Of a stretch of DNA of 6,552 nucleotides, positions 1 through 6,552 are shown in pieces. Within the stretch, counting starts at the first letter, position 1, and every line of letters begins with the position of its first letter. The stretch spans positions 1-6,552 of the forward strand of contig JALSTO010000326.1 in assembly GCA_026983685.1 (NCBI GenBank), written 5' to 3'. The DNA is from Aquificaceae bacterium (GTDB taxonomy: Bacteria; Aquificota; Aquificia; Aquificales; Aquificaceae). Below the pieces are notes generated by a model. That model ran no database searches, was not told the origin of the DNA, and worked only from the letters and a program-made list of their open reading frames with translations. The translations under genes were made by a program, and so were the position numbers.

Positions 1-179
1 AGCCTTTCAGAGTGGGGGTCTGGATACCTGTTGAAGGGTATCCCCTTGAGAGCCTCCGAGACCCGCCCTTTGAGGTCTGGGGGCAGGTCGTAGGGCAGTT
101 CGTTTGATGAGAGCTTGATCGGAGCGGGTGTGGTTTCGGTTTTGTAGGCTTTGAGATTCTTAAGCCTCTTGGAGAACAT
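1..179 (-). CDS. hisC: Histidinol-phosphate aminotransferase, N-terminal fragment (runs off the left edge)
   Basis: Reading the minus strand from the ATG at 179-177 gives 59 uninterrupted codons to the window edge. The product begins MFSKRLKNLKAY and contains IKLSSNELPYDLP followed by FNRYPDP. That pairing, a K-L-x-S/A-N-E-x-P-Y segment about 20 residues in and an N-R-Y-P-D-P segment 20-30 residues later, is the hallmark of the N-terminus of HisC. HisC is the PLP-dependent class II aminotransferase of histidine biosynthesis that interconverts imidazole-acetol phosphate and histidinol phosphate using glutamate/2-oxoglutarate. The catalytic lysine and the rest of the fold lie outside the window. 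The ATG is 4 nt past the stop of the small RHH-like gene, with a GAGGAG Shine-Dalgarno-like stretch (198-193) inside that gene, so the two are almost certainly co-transcribed. The main alternative is another closely related class II aminotransferase, such as a HisC/aromatic aminotransferase paralogue. Confidence 0.85.
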   Translation of the reverse strand, partial: MFSKRLKNLKAYKTETTPAPIKLSSNELPYDLPPDLKGRVSEALKGIPFNRYPDPHSER

Positions 180-183
180 TAAC

Positions 184-426
184 TCAGGCTTGCTCCTCTG
201 CAGGCTTCTCTTCCTTCTCTTCCTCCTCTACCTTCTTCAGGTACATCTCAAGCTCCGCAACGGTGGATTCCTGAAGTTTGTCCTCAAGGATACCTTTTAT
301 CAGCCTGTTGAGCTTCTTAGCATCTCCCATAGCTATACCGTTGAGGACGAGGTAGAGCCTTTTGGGCAGAGAAAGAGAAACCTTTTTATACCTGGGACCA
401 CCTCTTCTCCTTCCTTTCTGAGCCAT
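184..426 (-). CDS. Small ribbon-helix-helix-like protein, putative DNA-binding regulator (80 aa)
   Basis: This is an 80-residue protein with three visible parts. Residues 1-15 are a very basic arm (KGRRRGGPRYKK). Residues about 15-52 read as a short strand (VSLSLPKRLY), a helix and a second helix (NRLIKGILEDKL), the order and length of an RHH (CopG/Arc/MetJ-type) fold. Residues 55-80 are a charged tail dominated by Glu and Lys. RHH proteins bind DNA as dimers through the paired N-terminal strands and often regulate their own operon. That family call rests on pattern only. The ATG is fixed by an in-frame TGA two codons upstream and by a near-perfect Shine-Dalgarno (438-430). The gene is followed after 4 nt by hisC and has its own promoter in the AT-rich gap behind the 160-aa gene. 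An RNA-binding or nucleoid-type role is also possible. No toxin or other obvious partner is adjacent. Confidence 0.75.
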   Translation of the reverse strand: MAQKGRRRGGPRYKKVSLSLPKRLYLVLNGIAMGDAKKLNRLIKGILEDKLQESTVAELEMYLKKVEEEEKEEKPAEEQA

Positions 427-429
427 CGT

Positions 430-438
430 TCACCTCCT
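430..438 (-). promoter_or_regulatory. Strong Shine-Dalgarno of the RHH-like gene
   Basis: The minus strand reads AGGAGGTGA, a nine-base match to the 16S anti-Shine-Dalgarno. Six bases separate the GGAGG core from the ATG at 426-424. It is by far the best ribosome binding site on the minus strand in this window and fixes the start. Its TGA also closes the reading frame upstream of that ATG. Confidence 0.85.
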
Positions 439-457
439 AATACCTTAATTGTTATTT

Positions 458-486
458 ATTTTAATACTTTATTACTTACTTTTCAA
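458..486 (-). promoter_or_regulatory. Predicted sigma70-type promoter for the RHH-hisC unit
   Basis: The minus strand carries TTGAAA (486-481; 5 of 6 to TTGACA), a 17-nt spacer and TAAAAT (463-458; 5 of 6 to TATAAT). Initiation would fall near 451, giving a leader of about 25 nt that includes the strong Shine-Dalgarno. The -35 lies over the last codons of the upstream 160-aa gene. An AT-rich sequence yields such matches fairly easily, but the spacing, the position and the following RBS agree with each other. Confidence 0.6.
462..474. repeat. Perfect 5-bp inverted repeat within the RHH-hisC promoter (candidate operator)
   Basis: The plus strand reads TAATA-CTT-TATTA, two exact 5-bp arms around a 3-bp centre. 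It sits in the spacer between the predicted -35 and -10 and touches the -10. On the minus strand AAAGTATTA (470-462) recurs with one change as AAGGTATTA (446-438), 24 bp further downstream, just before the Shine-Dalgarno. This placement would suit repression, possibly by the RHH-like product itself. The tract is very AT-rich, so chance is a real alternative. Confidence 0.35.
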
Positions 487-958
487 ACTTTTTATTGAAC
501 TCAATTGCATGATCAATGAGCTCACAGTAAACTCTGAAAGGTGTAAGGATTATCTCAATTCTCTTGTTCGGTTCCGCAAGACAGCAGGCGGAGTTAAGGA
601 TGTCCTTCAGGAGTTCAAGCTTGGTGTTTATGGTGCTGAAAAGCTCAAGCCTGTCTATCTCCCTGCCTATCTCTTCAGGTATGCTGGATAAGAAGGTTAT
701 ATCAAAGTTGAATACCTCGTACTCGTCGTATATGCTGTCAAGAACCTCCTCAAGTCTGATGAGGAATTCCTCTTCCACCTTAAGGAGAAAGTCCTTAAGG
801 AACTTGAGCTCCTTTCCTTCCAGGAAAGACTCTCCGAGTATCTTGGTCTCCTCAATGTCCGCCTTTATCTCCATCTTTATACCTGTAAGGAGGTCTATGT
901 TGAACCTCAGTACCCTGTCACAGACCAGCACCTTCTCAAGTATTTTCAGCTTCTCCAT
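476..958 (-). CDS. Unrecognised acidic, helical 160-aa protein
   Basis: I do not recognise this family. The 160-residue product is rich in Glu, Lys, Leu and Ile and appears almost entirely alpha-helical. Amphipathic stretches at residues about 1-75 ([29 protein letters not shown]) could form helical hairpins or coiled coils. A short non-helical patch (FNFDITFLSSIPEE) lies near residues 83-96, and a second helical block runs from 97 to the end with an adjacent cysteine pair at residues 124-125. There is no signal peptide or membrane span. The ATG is fixed by an in-frame TGA five codons upstream. It lies 13 bp inside the Toprim gene, with GAGGAG at 975-970, so expression is probably coupled to that gene. 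It is somewhat more AT-rich than trpB. A structural or partner role for the Toprim protein is inference from linkage only. Confidence 0.75.
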   Translation of the reverse strand: MEKLKILEKVLVCDRVLRFNIDLLTGIKMEIKADIEETKILGESFLEGKELKFLKDFLLKVEEEFLIRLEEVLDSIYDEYEVFNFDITFLSSIPEEIGREIDRLELFSTINTKLELLKDILNSACCLAEPNKRIEIILTPFRVYCELIDHAIEFNKKFEK

Positions 959-1296
959 GCCTTTGGTAGCTCCTCAATATGAATTATACCTGCTTCTCTC
1001 AGATACTCCCTGAAGTCCTCTATCACCTCAAAGCCCTGAGACCTCAGAAGTTCGCCCACCTTCCTGTTTATCCTCTCTCCGTGCTCGTCAAGGTCGTAAA
1101 GCAGTATCGCTCCCTCCCATCTTCCCTCAAGTATATCCGGGAGGTCCGCAAAGCGCTTACCCGACAGGGATATTATGTTTCTTATGCGATATCTTTTAAG
1201 CGCCTCCTCATCCCTCTTACCCTCAACGAGCACGGGATATCTCTTGGAATGTTCCCTCAGTTTGCCAAGCCAGTCGGGAAGGCTCTTAAAGTCCAT
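946..1296 (-). CDS. Small Toprim-domain protein (primase-like / RNase M5-related, 116 aa)
   Basis: The product is essentially a stand-alone Toprim domain. Residues 20-31 ([13 protein letters not shown]) carry the conserved glutamate E25 after a beta strand, and residues 63-72 ([10 protein letters not shown]) carry the D-x-D pair D68/D70. These are the Mg2+-coordinating acids of Toprim enzymes such as DnaG primases, topoisomerases, OLD nucleases and RNase M5. The order 'V-E-G-K-x-D ... D-x-D-x-x-G' with a short C-terminal extension resembles the small primase-like/RNase M5 group. That family acts on RNA or DNA ends, but no substrate can be read from the sequence. The start is fixed: the ATG overlaps the trpB end by 11 bp, an in-frame TGA lies two codons upstream, and the only Shine-Dalgarno-like element (GAGG) is too close to the ATG. 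Translation therefore probably depends on ribosomes finishing trpB. Its stop overlaps the next gene by 13 bp. Confidence 0.8.
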   Translation of the reverse strand: MDFKSLPDWLGKLREHSKRYPVLVEGKRDEEALKRYRIRNIISLSGKRFADLPDILEGRWEGAILLYDLDEHGERINRKVGELLRSQGFEVIEDFREYLREAGIIHIEELPKAWRS

Positions 1297-2473
1297 GCCT
1301 CAGATGCTTCATCACATGCCACATGTCCTTGTCTCCCCTCCCTGAGAGGTTCACCACCACGATCCCATCCCTGCGGAGCTCCCTCGCCACCTCAACAGCC
1401 TTTATAACTGCGTGGGCTGACTCAAGGGCTGGGATTATGCCCTCGGTTCTGGAAAGAAGCTTGAATCCCTCAAGAGCCTCCTCATCGGTGGCGGATATAT
1501 ACTGAGCCCTTCCCGACTCTTTAAGGTAGGAGTGCTCCGGACCTACACCCGGGTAGTCAAGACCTGCGGATATGGAGTGGGTCGGAAGTATCTGTCCTTC
1601 TTCGTCCTGAAGGAAGTAGCTTTTCATACCATGGAGGACCCCTACATGACCGCCCGTCAGGGAGGAGGCATGCATACCCGTCTCTATACCGTAGCCCGCA
1701 GCCTCAACCCCTATGAGCCTTACCTCTTTGTCTTCTATGAACGGGTAGAAGATACCCATGGCGTTGGAGCCACCCCCGACACAGGCAACGACCGCATCGG
1801 GAAGCCTGCCTTCCGCCTCAAGTATCTGCCTCTTGGTCTCATGACCTATTACGCTCTGGAAGTCCCTCACTATCATGGGGAAGGGATGGGGACCTACAAC
1901 AGAGCCTATGACGTAGTGGGTGGTTCTGACGTTGGTGACCCAGTCCCGGAGTGCTTCGTTTATGGCATCCTTGAGAGTTCTGCTTCCGCTCTTTACTATC
2001 CTCACCTCCGCTCCCAGTAGCTCCATTCTGAAGACGTTGAGCTCCTGCCTCTGGGCATCCTCCTCGCCCATGTAAACGGTGCACTCAACTCCGAGGAGGG
2101 CACAGGCGGTAGCGGTGGCAACTCCATGCTGTCCCGCTCCCGTTTCCGCTATCACCCTCTTCTTTCCCATCCTCTTTGTGAGGAGAACCTGACCGAGGGT
2201 GTTGTTTATCTTGTGGGCTCCTGTGTGGAGGAGGTCTTCACGCTTCAGGTATATCTTTGCACCTCCCACATGGGAGGTGAGGTTTGAGGCAAAGTAAAGG
2301 GGCGTTGGTCTTCCCGCATAGACCTCAAGGAGCCTTCCGAGCTCCTCCTGGAAGTCCACATCCTCCTTTAGTTTCAGGTAGCTCTCCTCAAGCTCCTCAA
2401 GGGCATACATCAGGGTCTCGGGGATGAACTTTCCTCCGAACTCTCCGAAGTATCCTCTCTCATCGGGAAGCAT
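1286..2473 (-). CDS. trpB: Tryptophan synthase beta chain
   Basis: A complete 395-residue TrpB, the PLP enzyme that condenses indole with L-serine to make tryptophan. It normally works as an alpha2-beta2 complex with TrpA in the cytoplasm. The N-terminus ([15 protein letters not shown]) and the Gly-Arg-Pro-Thr-Pro-Leu segment at 54-59 are typical. K88 in HTGAHKINN is the Schiff-base lysine, E110 in ETGAGQHG is the catalytic acid, GGGSNA at 233-238 binds the PLP phosphate, D306 lies in the COMM-proximal [10 protein letters not shown] segment, and S377 in NLSGRGDKD contacts the pyridine nitrogen. Length and motifs fit the classical TrpB1 type, so it should partner TrpA, but no trpA is adjacent; trp genes are dispersed in many thermophiles. 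It heads the minus-strand train and its 3' end overlaps the Toprim gene. A TATAAT box lies only 9 nt before the ATG and no good Shine-Dalgarno is visible. Confidence 0.97.
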   Translation of the reverse strand: MLPDERGYFGEFGGKFIPETLMYALEELEESYLKLKEDVDFQEELGRLLEVYAGRPTPLYFASNLTSHVGGAKIYLKREDLLHTGAHKINNTLGQVLLTKRMGKKRVIAETGAGQHGVATATACALLGVECTVYMGEEDAQRQELNVFRMELLGAEVRIVKSGSRTLKDAINEALRDWVTNVRTTHYVIGSVVGPHPFPMIVRDFQSVIGHETKRQILEAEGRLPDAVVACVGGGSNAMGIFYPFIEDKEVRLIGVEAAGYGIETGMHASSLTGGHVGVLHGMKSYFLQDEEGQILPTHSISAGLDYPGVGPEHSYLKESGRAQYISATDEEALEGFKLLSRTEGIIPALESAHAVIKAVEVARELRRDGIVVVNLSGRGDKDMWHVMKHLRHGL

Positions 2474-2482
2474 AGCCCTATC

Positions 2483-2509
2483 ATTATAAGTCGTTGTGAT
2501 CTCTGTCAG
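2483..2509 (-). promoter_or_regulatory. Candidate trpB promoter with consensus -10 very close to the start codon
   Basis: The minus strand has a perfect TATAAT at 2488-2483 and a -35-like CTGACA at 2509-2504, with a short 15-nt spacer. Standard spacing puts +1 near 2476, leaving about 3 nt of leader before the ATG at 2473. The exact -10 is persuasive. The short spacer and the lack of a usable RBS make the assignment tentative. Confidence 0.45.
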
Positions 2510-2563
2510 GAAAGATAGATTTAAGAGATGACATAGTTTATGGATAGGAGGAAGAGAGAGCTA

Positions 2564-2572
2564 TGCTATGAT
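2564..2572 (+). promoter_or_regulatory. Candidate extended -10 element for the c-di-GMP enzyme gene
   Basis: TGC-TATGAT matches an extended -10 (TGn followed by 5 of 6 of TATAAT). No credible -35 lies 17 nt upstream, as expected for extended -10 promoters. Initiation near 2579 would give a leader of about 28 nt that includes the AGGAG Shine-Dalgarno at 2596-2600. The rest of the divergent 2474-2606 region shows no terminator or clear operator to me. Confidence 0.35.
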
Positions 2573-2595
2573 ATTGAGACTGCATTTCATATAGC

Positions 2596-2600
2596 AGGAG
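2596..2600 (+). promoter_or_regulatory. Shine-Dalgarno of the PAS/GAF/GGDEF/EAL gene
   Basis: AGGAG lies six bases before the ATG at 2607. An in-frame TAG at 2592-2594, just upstream, excludes any earlier start, so the site decides the N-terminus. Confidence 0.75.
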
Positions 2601-2606
2601 CCCGGA

Positions 2607-5600
2607 ATGATTGAGGGGAGCCAGAGCCTGTTCCTTGAGCTGATAAACGACATCATCTACATGATAAGCCTGGGCGAAGGCGAGAACCCATCCACCGCAA
2701 GGGTTGATTACATAAACAGCAGGGTAAAGGACATAACGGGCTTTGAACCGAGGGACTTCATGAACAACCCCTCTCTCTGGTCAACGCTCGTTCATCCCGA
2801 AGACAGGGATGGGGTTCTCAGGGTAACCCTGAGGATGATGAAGGAAAAGAGGGGAGGAGTCAGGGAGTACAGGGTTAAGACGAAGTCGGGGAGCTACATA
2901 TGGGTTGAAGACAGGATAATACCAGTACTTGAGAAGGGAAAGGTTATAGGTTTTGTGGGGGTTGCGAGGGATATAACCAAGAGGAAGGTCCTTGAGGAGC
3001 TCTCCATCACAGCCCTTGAGGAGGATATTGAAAACCTGCTCTCATCCGCTGTCAAAAGGGTTAAGGATGCCCTCAATGCGGACCTCGTTGTCGTGTATGA
3101 GGTTCCCGAAGGAGAAAGGGAAGGTGTCCTGAGGGCTGGTGCAGGAGTTAAGGAAAAGCTCATAAACAGGCTCAGGTTACCTCTTGAGGAGGGGACGGAG
3201 TTTCACTACGCCTTTTACTCCAGAAAGCCCGTGGTTATAAAGGATACGGAGAGGGAGAAGAGATTCAGGCTCTCTTCAGATACCTTCCTGCTCGGGCTAA
3301 AGAGCGGTCTCTGTCTTCCCGTAAGGGAGGGACCCAACCTCTACGGGACCTTCTGCATTTATACCAAAAGGAAGAAGGAATTCTCCGAGGAGGAGGTCAG
3401 GTTCGCCCAGTCGGTAGCAAACCTGATAGGGCTTGCCCTCAGAAGGCAAAGGTTTGAAAAGAGGCTTGAAAGCTCGGAGAGAAAGCTCCAGAAGGTGAAC
3501 AGACTCTACAGAACCCTATCGGAAATAAGCGCCGTGATCCTCAAGGGCGGGAAGACGGACGAAGTTCTGGCTGAGGTGTGCAGGGTATGTGTTCAGCACG
3601 GAGGCTTCAAGGCTTCCTGGATAGGTCTTCTGGAAGACTCCCGCCTTAAGGTTCTTTGCAGTTACGGAGATATAGAGAACTTCCTTGAAAGGGTTGAAAA
3701 GCCCATACTTGAGAGGATAGAAAGGGGAAAAGGTCCCTGCGGGAGGGCTATGGTAGAGGGAAGGATGATAATAAACAACGACACCGAGAGCTCCGTTGAC
3801 GACGAGAGGCTCAGAAAGGAGATGCTCAGGAGAGGCTTTCTCTCCTCCGCCTCAATCCCTATCCTGAAGGAGGGAAAGGTCGCAGGTCTGTTCGTCCTCT
3901 ACGCAGGAGAAAAGGGCTTCTTTGACGAGGAGACCGAGTCCCTGGTCAGGGAGATAGGAGAGGAGATAACCTTCTCAATAGAGTTCACCGAGAAGGAAGA
4001 CAGGCTGAACAAACTCTCCCTTGCGGTTGAGCAAAGTTCCGACTGGATACTTATAACGGACAGGAACGGAAGGATACAGTATGCCAACGAGTCTGTTTCT
4101 AAGATTAGCGGATACAGGCTTGATGAACTCATAGGTAAGAAAACAAACATCTTCAAGTCAGGAAAGCACAGCCAGAATTTCTACAGGAGGCTTTGGGGGA
4201 AGGTTCTAACTGGTGAGACCTTCAGGAGCGTATTCATAAACCGCAGGAAAGATGGCAGGCTCTTTTACCTTGACCAGACCATAACACCCATAAAGGACAA
4301 GCTGGGAGAGGTTGTGGGCTTTGTTGCTACTGGTAAGGACATAACTCAGGAGAAGGAGCTTAAGGACAGGCTCAACTACATAGCCTACTACGACCCGATA
4401 ACGGAGCTACCCAACAGGGTGAACTTCGTTGAGAGGCTTAACTTTTCAATCTCAAGGAATAAGATGCTCTCAAAGAACCTTGCGGTTTTATTCATAGACA
4501 TTGACAGGTTCAAATACGTGAACGACACCCATGGCTACATAGTAGGGGACAGTGTGCTCAAGGAGGTGGGCAGACGCATTCGCTCCGTTGTGAGGGAAGG
4601 TGATACGGTGGCACGCTTAGGTAGTGATGAGTTCGGAGTTGTCCTTACGGACTTGGCCACCAAAGAAGACATACCCCGAGTTATAGGAAAGATATTCTCC
4701 GAAATGGAAAAACCCATAAATGCGGAGGGTGAGGAGCTGAGGCTTACCCTGAGCGTAGGAGTCTCTGTCTATCCCGAGGACGGAAGAGAGGGAGAGGAGT
4801 TGATAAAGAAGGCGGAGATGGCACTCGCTCACGCCAAAGAGGACACAAGGAACAGCTATCAGTTCTTCAGGGAAGAGATGAACGCCAAGATAACAGAAAC
4901 CCTGCTGATGGAAAAGCACCTCTTTAGGGCTACCGAGAACGAAGAGTTCCTCCTATACTTTCAGCCCTACTTTGACCTGAAAAACCTCAATCCCGTTGGT
5001 ATGGAAGCACTCCTGCGCTGGAAGAGTGAAGACCTTGGCTTTGTATATCCCTCCAAGTTCATACCCATCCTTGAGAGCACGGGTCTGATAGTTGAGGTAG
5101 GGAACTGGATACTGAGGAAGGCGTGTGAGGTTGCCCAGAAAACAGGTAAGGTCGTCTCGGTGAACGTTTCCCCTGTTCAGTTCAAAGACAGGGAATTACC
5201 CAAAAGAATAGAGAATGTTATAAATGAAGAGGGATTGAATGGCGGTTACATTACCCTTGAGATAACGGAGAACCTACTAATGGACGATGTGGAGTTCGCT
5301 TCAAAGAGCTTAAGAAAGTTAAAGAGTCTCGGTATAAGGGTGGCGATAGATGACTTTGGAACGGGTTACTCCTCCCTTGCATATCTGAAAACTTTGCCCG
5401 TTGATTTCCTGAAGATAGATGTCTCCTTCGTCAGGGACATAGACAGAGACCCCGATGACAGGGCTATTGTGAACGCCATAATCCAGCTTGCCAAGAACCT
5501 GGGTCTTAGAACCATAGCGGAGGGCATAGAGAACGAGAAACAGCTTCAAATACTGAAAGACATGGGCTGTGATTTCGGTCAGGGCTACCACCTTGCAAAG

Positions 5601-5642
5601 CCTATGCCCGAAGAGGAGCTTATGACCTTCCTTAAGATATAA
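2607..5642 (+). CDS. PAS-GAF-GAF-PAS-GGDEF-EAL cyclic-di-GMP signalling protein (1011 aa)
   Basis: A soluble multidomain sensor with no signal peptide or membrane span. Approximate order: PAS1 1-127 (ending [10 protein letters not shown]), GAF1 132-282, a charged helical linker 280-300, GAF2 300-460, PAS2 467-582 (ending [12 protein letters not shown]), GGDEF 590-750 and EAL 770-1008. GGDEF domains make c-di-GMP from two GTP; EAL domains hydrolyse it to pGpG. The GGDEF domain keeps [12 protein letters not shown] and the inhibitory-site R663-x-x-D666, but the signature is G672-S-D-E-F, with Ser replacing the second Gly, and the usual G-H-x-x-G-D reads GYIVGD. The EAL domain looks complete: E800-A-L, N853, E885, D915/D916, K936, E972 and Q992, with loop DDFGTGYSS intact. 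I infer a phosphodiesterase whose GGDEF domain is either a GTP-binding regulatory domain or a weakened cyclase. The input domains could bind haem, flavin, nucleotides or small ligands; no ligand can be assigned. The gene is divergent from trpB and ends 11 nt before leuS. Confidence 0.95.
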   Translation: MIEGSQSLFLELINDIIYMISLGEGENPSTARVDYINSRVKDITGFEPRDFMNNPSLWSTLVHPEDRDGVLRVTLRMMKEKRGGVREYRVKTKSGSYIWVEDRIIPVLEKGKVIGFVGVARDITKRKVLEELSITALEEDIENLLSSAVKRVKDALNADLVVVYEVPEGEREGVLRAGAGVKEKLINRLRLPLEEGTEFHYAFYSRKPVVIKDTEREKRFRLSSDTFLLGLKSGLCLPVREGPNLYGTFCIYTKRKKEFSEEEVRFAQSVANLIGLALRRQRFEKRLESSERKLQKVNRLYRTLSEISAVILKGGKTDEVLAEVCRVCVQHGGFKASWIGLLEDSRLKVLCSYGDIENFLERVEKPILERIERGKGPCGRAMVEGRMIINNDTESSVDDERLRKEMLRRGFLSSASIPILKEGKVAGLFVLYAGEKGFFDEETESLVREIGEEITFSIEFTEKEDRLNKLSLAVEQSSDWILITDRNGRIQYANESVSKISGYRLDELIGKKTNIFKSGKHSQNFYRRLWGKVLTGETFRSVFINRRKDGRLFYLDQTITPIKDKLGEVVGFVATGKDITQEKELKDRLNYIAYYDPITELPNRVNFVERLNFSISRNKMLSKNLAVLFIDIDRFKYVNDTHGYIVGDSVLKEVGRRIRSVVREGDTVARLGSDEFGVVLTDLATKEDIPRVIGKIFSEMEKPINAEGEELRLTLSVGVSVYPEDGREGEELIKKAEMALAHAKEDTRNSYQFFREEMNAKITETLLMEKHLFRATENEEFLLYFQPYFDLKNLNPVGMEALLRWKSEDLGFVYPSKFIPILESTGLIVEVGNWILRKACEVAQKTGKVVSVNVSPVQFKDRELPKRIENVINEEGLNGGYITLEITENLLMDDVEFASKSLRKLKSLGIRVAIDDFGTGYSSLAYLKTLPVDFLKIDVSFVRDIDRDPDDRAIVNAIIQLAKNLGLRTIAEGIENEKQLQILKDMGCDFGQGYHLAKPMPEEELMTFLKI

Positions 5643-5643
5643 T
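5638..5643 (+). promoter_or_regulatory. Candidate leuS -10 box overlapping the upstream stop codon
   Basis: A perfect TATAAT spans the TAA stop (5640-5642) of the c-di-GMP gene. No convincing -35 lies 16-18 nt upstream. If used, +1 would be near 5650, leaving about 4 nt before the leuS ATG at 5654. The same arrangement occurs at trpB. It could simply be a chance product of a stop codon in AT-rich junction sequence. Confidence 0.3.
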
Positions 5644-5653
5644 TTCTTATGGA

Positions 5654-6552
5654 ATGAAACCTTACAATCCCAAAGAGATTGAAGAAAAGTGGCAAGAGCG
5701 CTGGGAAGAGGAAGGAGTGTTCAGCTCCGAGGAGAGGGGAGAAAAGTGTTACGTCCTTGAGATGTTTCCCTACCCTTCGGGTCGCATACACATGGGGCAC
5801 GTCCGCAACTACACCATAGGGGACGCAATAGCACGCTTCCTGAGGATGAGGGGCAAGAGCATACTCCATCCCATGGGCTGGGACGCCTTCGGGCTTCCTG
5901 CGGAGAACGCGGCTATAAAGCAGGGGATACATCCCGCCGAGTGGACTTACGAGAACATCAACTACATGAGAAAACAGCTCAGGCTCTTGGGCTTTTCCTA
6001 CGACTGGGATAGGGAAATCGCCACCTGCGACCCCGAATACTACAGGTGGAACCAGTGGATATTCCTCAAGATGTATGAGAGAGGGATAGCCTACAGGAAG
6101 AGCGCCGTGGTGAACTGGTGCCCCCACGATGAGACGGTGCTCGCCAACGAGCAGGTGATAGAGGGCAAGTGCTGGAGGTGCGGAACCCCGGTGGTTCAGA
6201 GGGAAGTGCCCTCATGGTTTTTAAGGATAACCGACTACGCGGAGCGTCTCTTAAAAGACTTAGAGAAACTAAAGGGGAAGTGGCCCGAGAGGGTCATAGC
6301 CCAGCAAAGGAACTGGATAGGGAAGTCCGAGGGAGCGCTTCTGAAGTTTATGGTGGGAGACACCCCCATTGAGGTCTTCACCACGAGACCCGACACGGTT
6401 TTCGGAGCTACCTTCATGGTTCTTGCGCCCGAGCATCCCATCACCCTTGAGCTTGCCAAGAGGGGCGGAAGGCTTGAGGAGGTGAAGGAGTTCGTTGAGA
6501 GGGTGAAAAGGTGCAGGGATAGGGAGAGCAAAGACAAGGAAGGTGTCTTCCT
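5654..6552 (+). CDS. leuS: Leucyl-tRNA synthetase, N-terminal part (runs off the right edge)
   Basis: The first 299 codons of a bacterial-type class I LeuRS, the cytoplasmic enzyme that charges tRNA-Leu with leucine using ATP. It starts [17 protein letters not shown]. Residues 37-49 ([13 protein letters not shown]) hold the HIGH signature as HMGH (46-49), followed by [14 protein letters not shown] at 74-87. Cysteines C156, C173 and C176 (NWCP, CWRC) match the small zinc-ribbon insertion of bacterial LeuRS. The window ends inside the CP1 editing domain, after the threonine-rich [13 protein letters not shown] (T243, T244, T248), which hydrolyses mischarged tRNA. The start is fixed by an in-frame TAA at 5633-5635 and family alignment of the N-terminus; no good Shine-Dalgarno is visible. 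The KMSKS half lies outside. Aquifex-type bacteria encode LeuRS as separate alpha and beta chains, so this could be an alpha subunit; the window cannot show it. Confidence 0.96.
   Translation, partial: MKPYNPKEIEEKWQERWEEEGVFSSEERGEKCYVLEMFPYPSGRIHMGHVRNYTIGDAIARFLRMRGKSILHPMGWDAFGLPAENAAIKQGIHPAEWTYENINYMRKQLRLLGFSYDWDREIATCDPEYYRWNQWIFLKMYERGIAYRKSAVVNWCPHDETVLANEQVIEGKCWRCGTPVVQREVPSWFLRITDYAERLLKDLEKLKGKWPERVIAQQRNWIGKSEGALLKFMVGDTPIEVFTTRPDTVFGATFMVLAPEHPITLELAKRGGRLEEVKEFVERVKRCRDRESKDKEGVF

Noticed and set aside
205..229. 25-nt pure pyrimidine tract on the plus strand
   Set aside because: Explained by the Glu/Lys codons of the RHH-like protein's acidic tail on the minus strand.
151..498. 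Plus-strand ORF of 115 codons
   Set aside because: Runs antisense through hisC, the RHH-like gene and an AT-rich promoter gap; Leu/Phe runs come from the complement of Glu/Lys codons.
564..1013. Plus-strand ORF of 149 codons opposite the 160-aa and Toprim genes
   Set aside because: Ser/Leu-rich antisense shadow of two overlapping real genes; no RBS and no recognisable domain.
1532..2020. Plus-strand ORF of 162 codons opposite trpB
   Set aside because: Antisense of a certain, highly conserved enzyme; composition reflects the trpB complement.
2474..2606. Possible riboswitch, T-box or trp attenuator upstream of trpB
   Set aside because: No hairpin series, T-box sequence or leader peptide seen, and the likely -10 is adjacent to the ATG, leaving no room for one.
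2540..2614. 24-codon plus-strand ORF in the divergent region, overlapping the start of the c-di-GMP gene by 8 nt
   Set aside because: No Shine-Dalgarno at useful spacing, no Trp/His/Leu run suggesting attenuation, and the predicted extended -10 lies inside it; likely chance.
5585..6127. Minus-strand ORF of 180 codons opposite leuS
   Set aside because: Antisense of the conserved HMGH region of LeuRS; no independent support.

Overview
The window looks like chromosomal DNA from a thermophilic bacterium, most plausibly a member of the Aquificaceae (Aquifex/Hydrogenivirga-type). This is an inference from codon and residue habits: arginine is mostly AGG/AGA, isoleucine is often ATA, Lys/Glu are abundant, Gln is scarce, and G+C is about half by eye. 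Gene packing also fits: short or overlapping junctions and biosynthetic genes scattered outside their classical operons. The species cannot be fixed from the sequence alone.

Layout: two gene trains diverge from a 133-bp intergenic region at 2474-2606. The minus-strand train is trpB (2473-1286), a small Toprim-domain protein (1296-946), an unrecognised acidic helical protein (958-476), a small ribbon-helix-helix-like protein (426-184) and the first 59 codons of hisC (179-1, continuing off the left edge). trpB/Toprim and Toprim/unknown overlap by 11 and 13 bp, which suggests one translationally coupled transcript. The last two genes sit behind a 49-bp AT-rich gap that holds a good sigma70-type promoter and a perfect ribosome binding site, so they probably form a separately controlled sub-operon.

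The plus-strand train is a 1011-residue soluble PAS-GAF-GAF-PAS-GGDEF-EAL cyclic-di-GMP enzyme (2607-5642), then the first 299 codons of leuS (5654 to the right edge). The c-di-GMP protein has a complete EAL phosphodiesterase active site and an intact RxxD inhibitory site, but its diguanylate cyclase signature reads GSDEF instead of GGDEF.

How they work together: trpB, hisC and leuS belong to amino-acid biosynthesis or charging, but no single pathway is assembled here. The sensor/c-di-GMP gene between trpB and leuS has no obvious pathway link to either. The points that deserve a second look are the Toprim plus unknown pair embedded behind trpB, the RHH-hisC unit with a palindrome inside its promoter, the altered GGDEF motif, and perfect TATAAT boxes only 9-10 nt upstream of the trpB and leuS start codons, which suggest nearly leaderless mRNAs. 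I found no RNA genes, mobile elements, CRISPR arrays or convincing intrinsic terminators, and no clear novel defence or mobile system.
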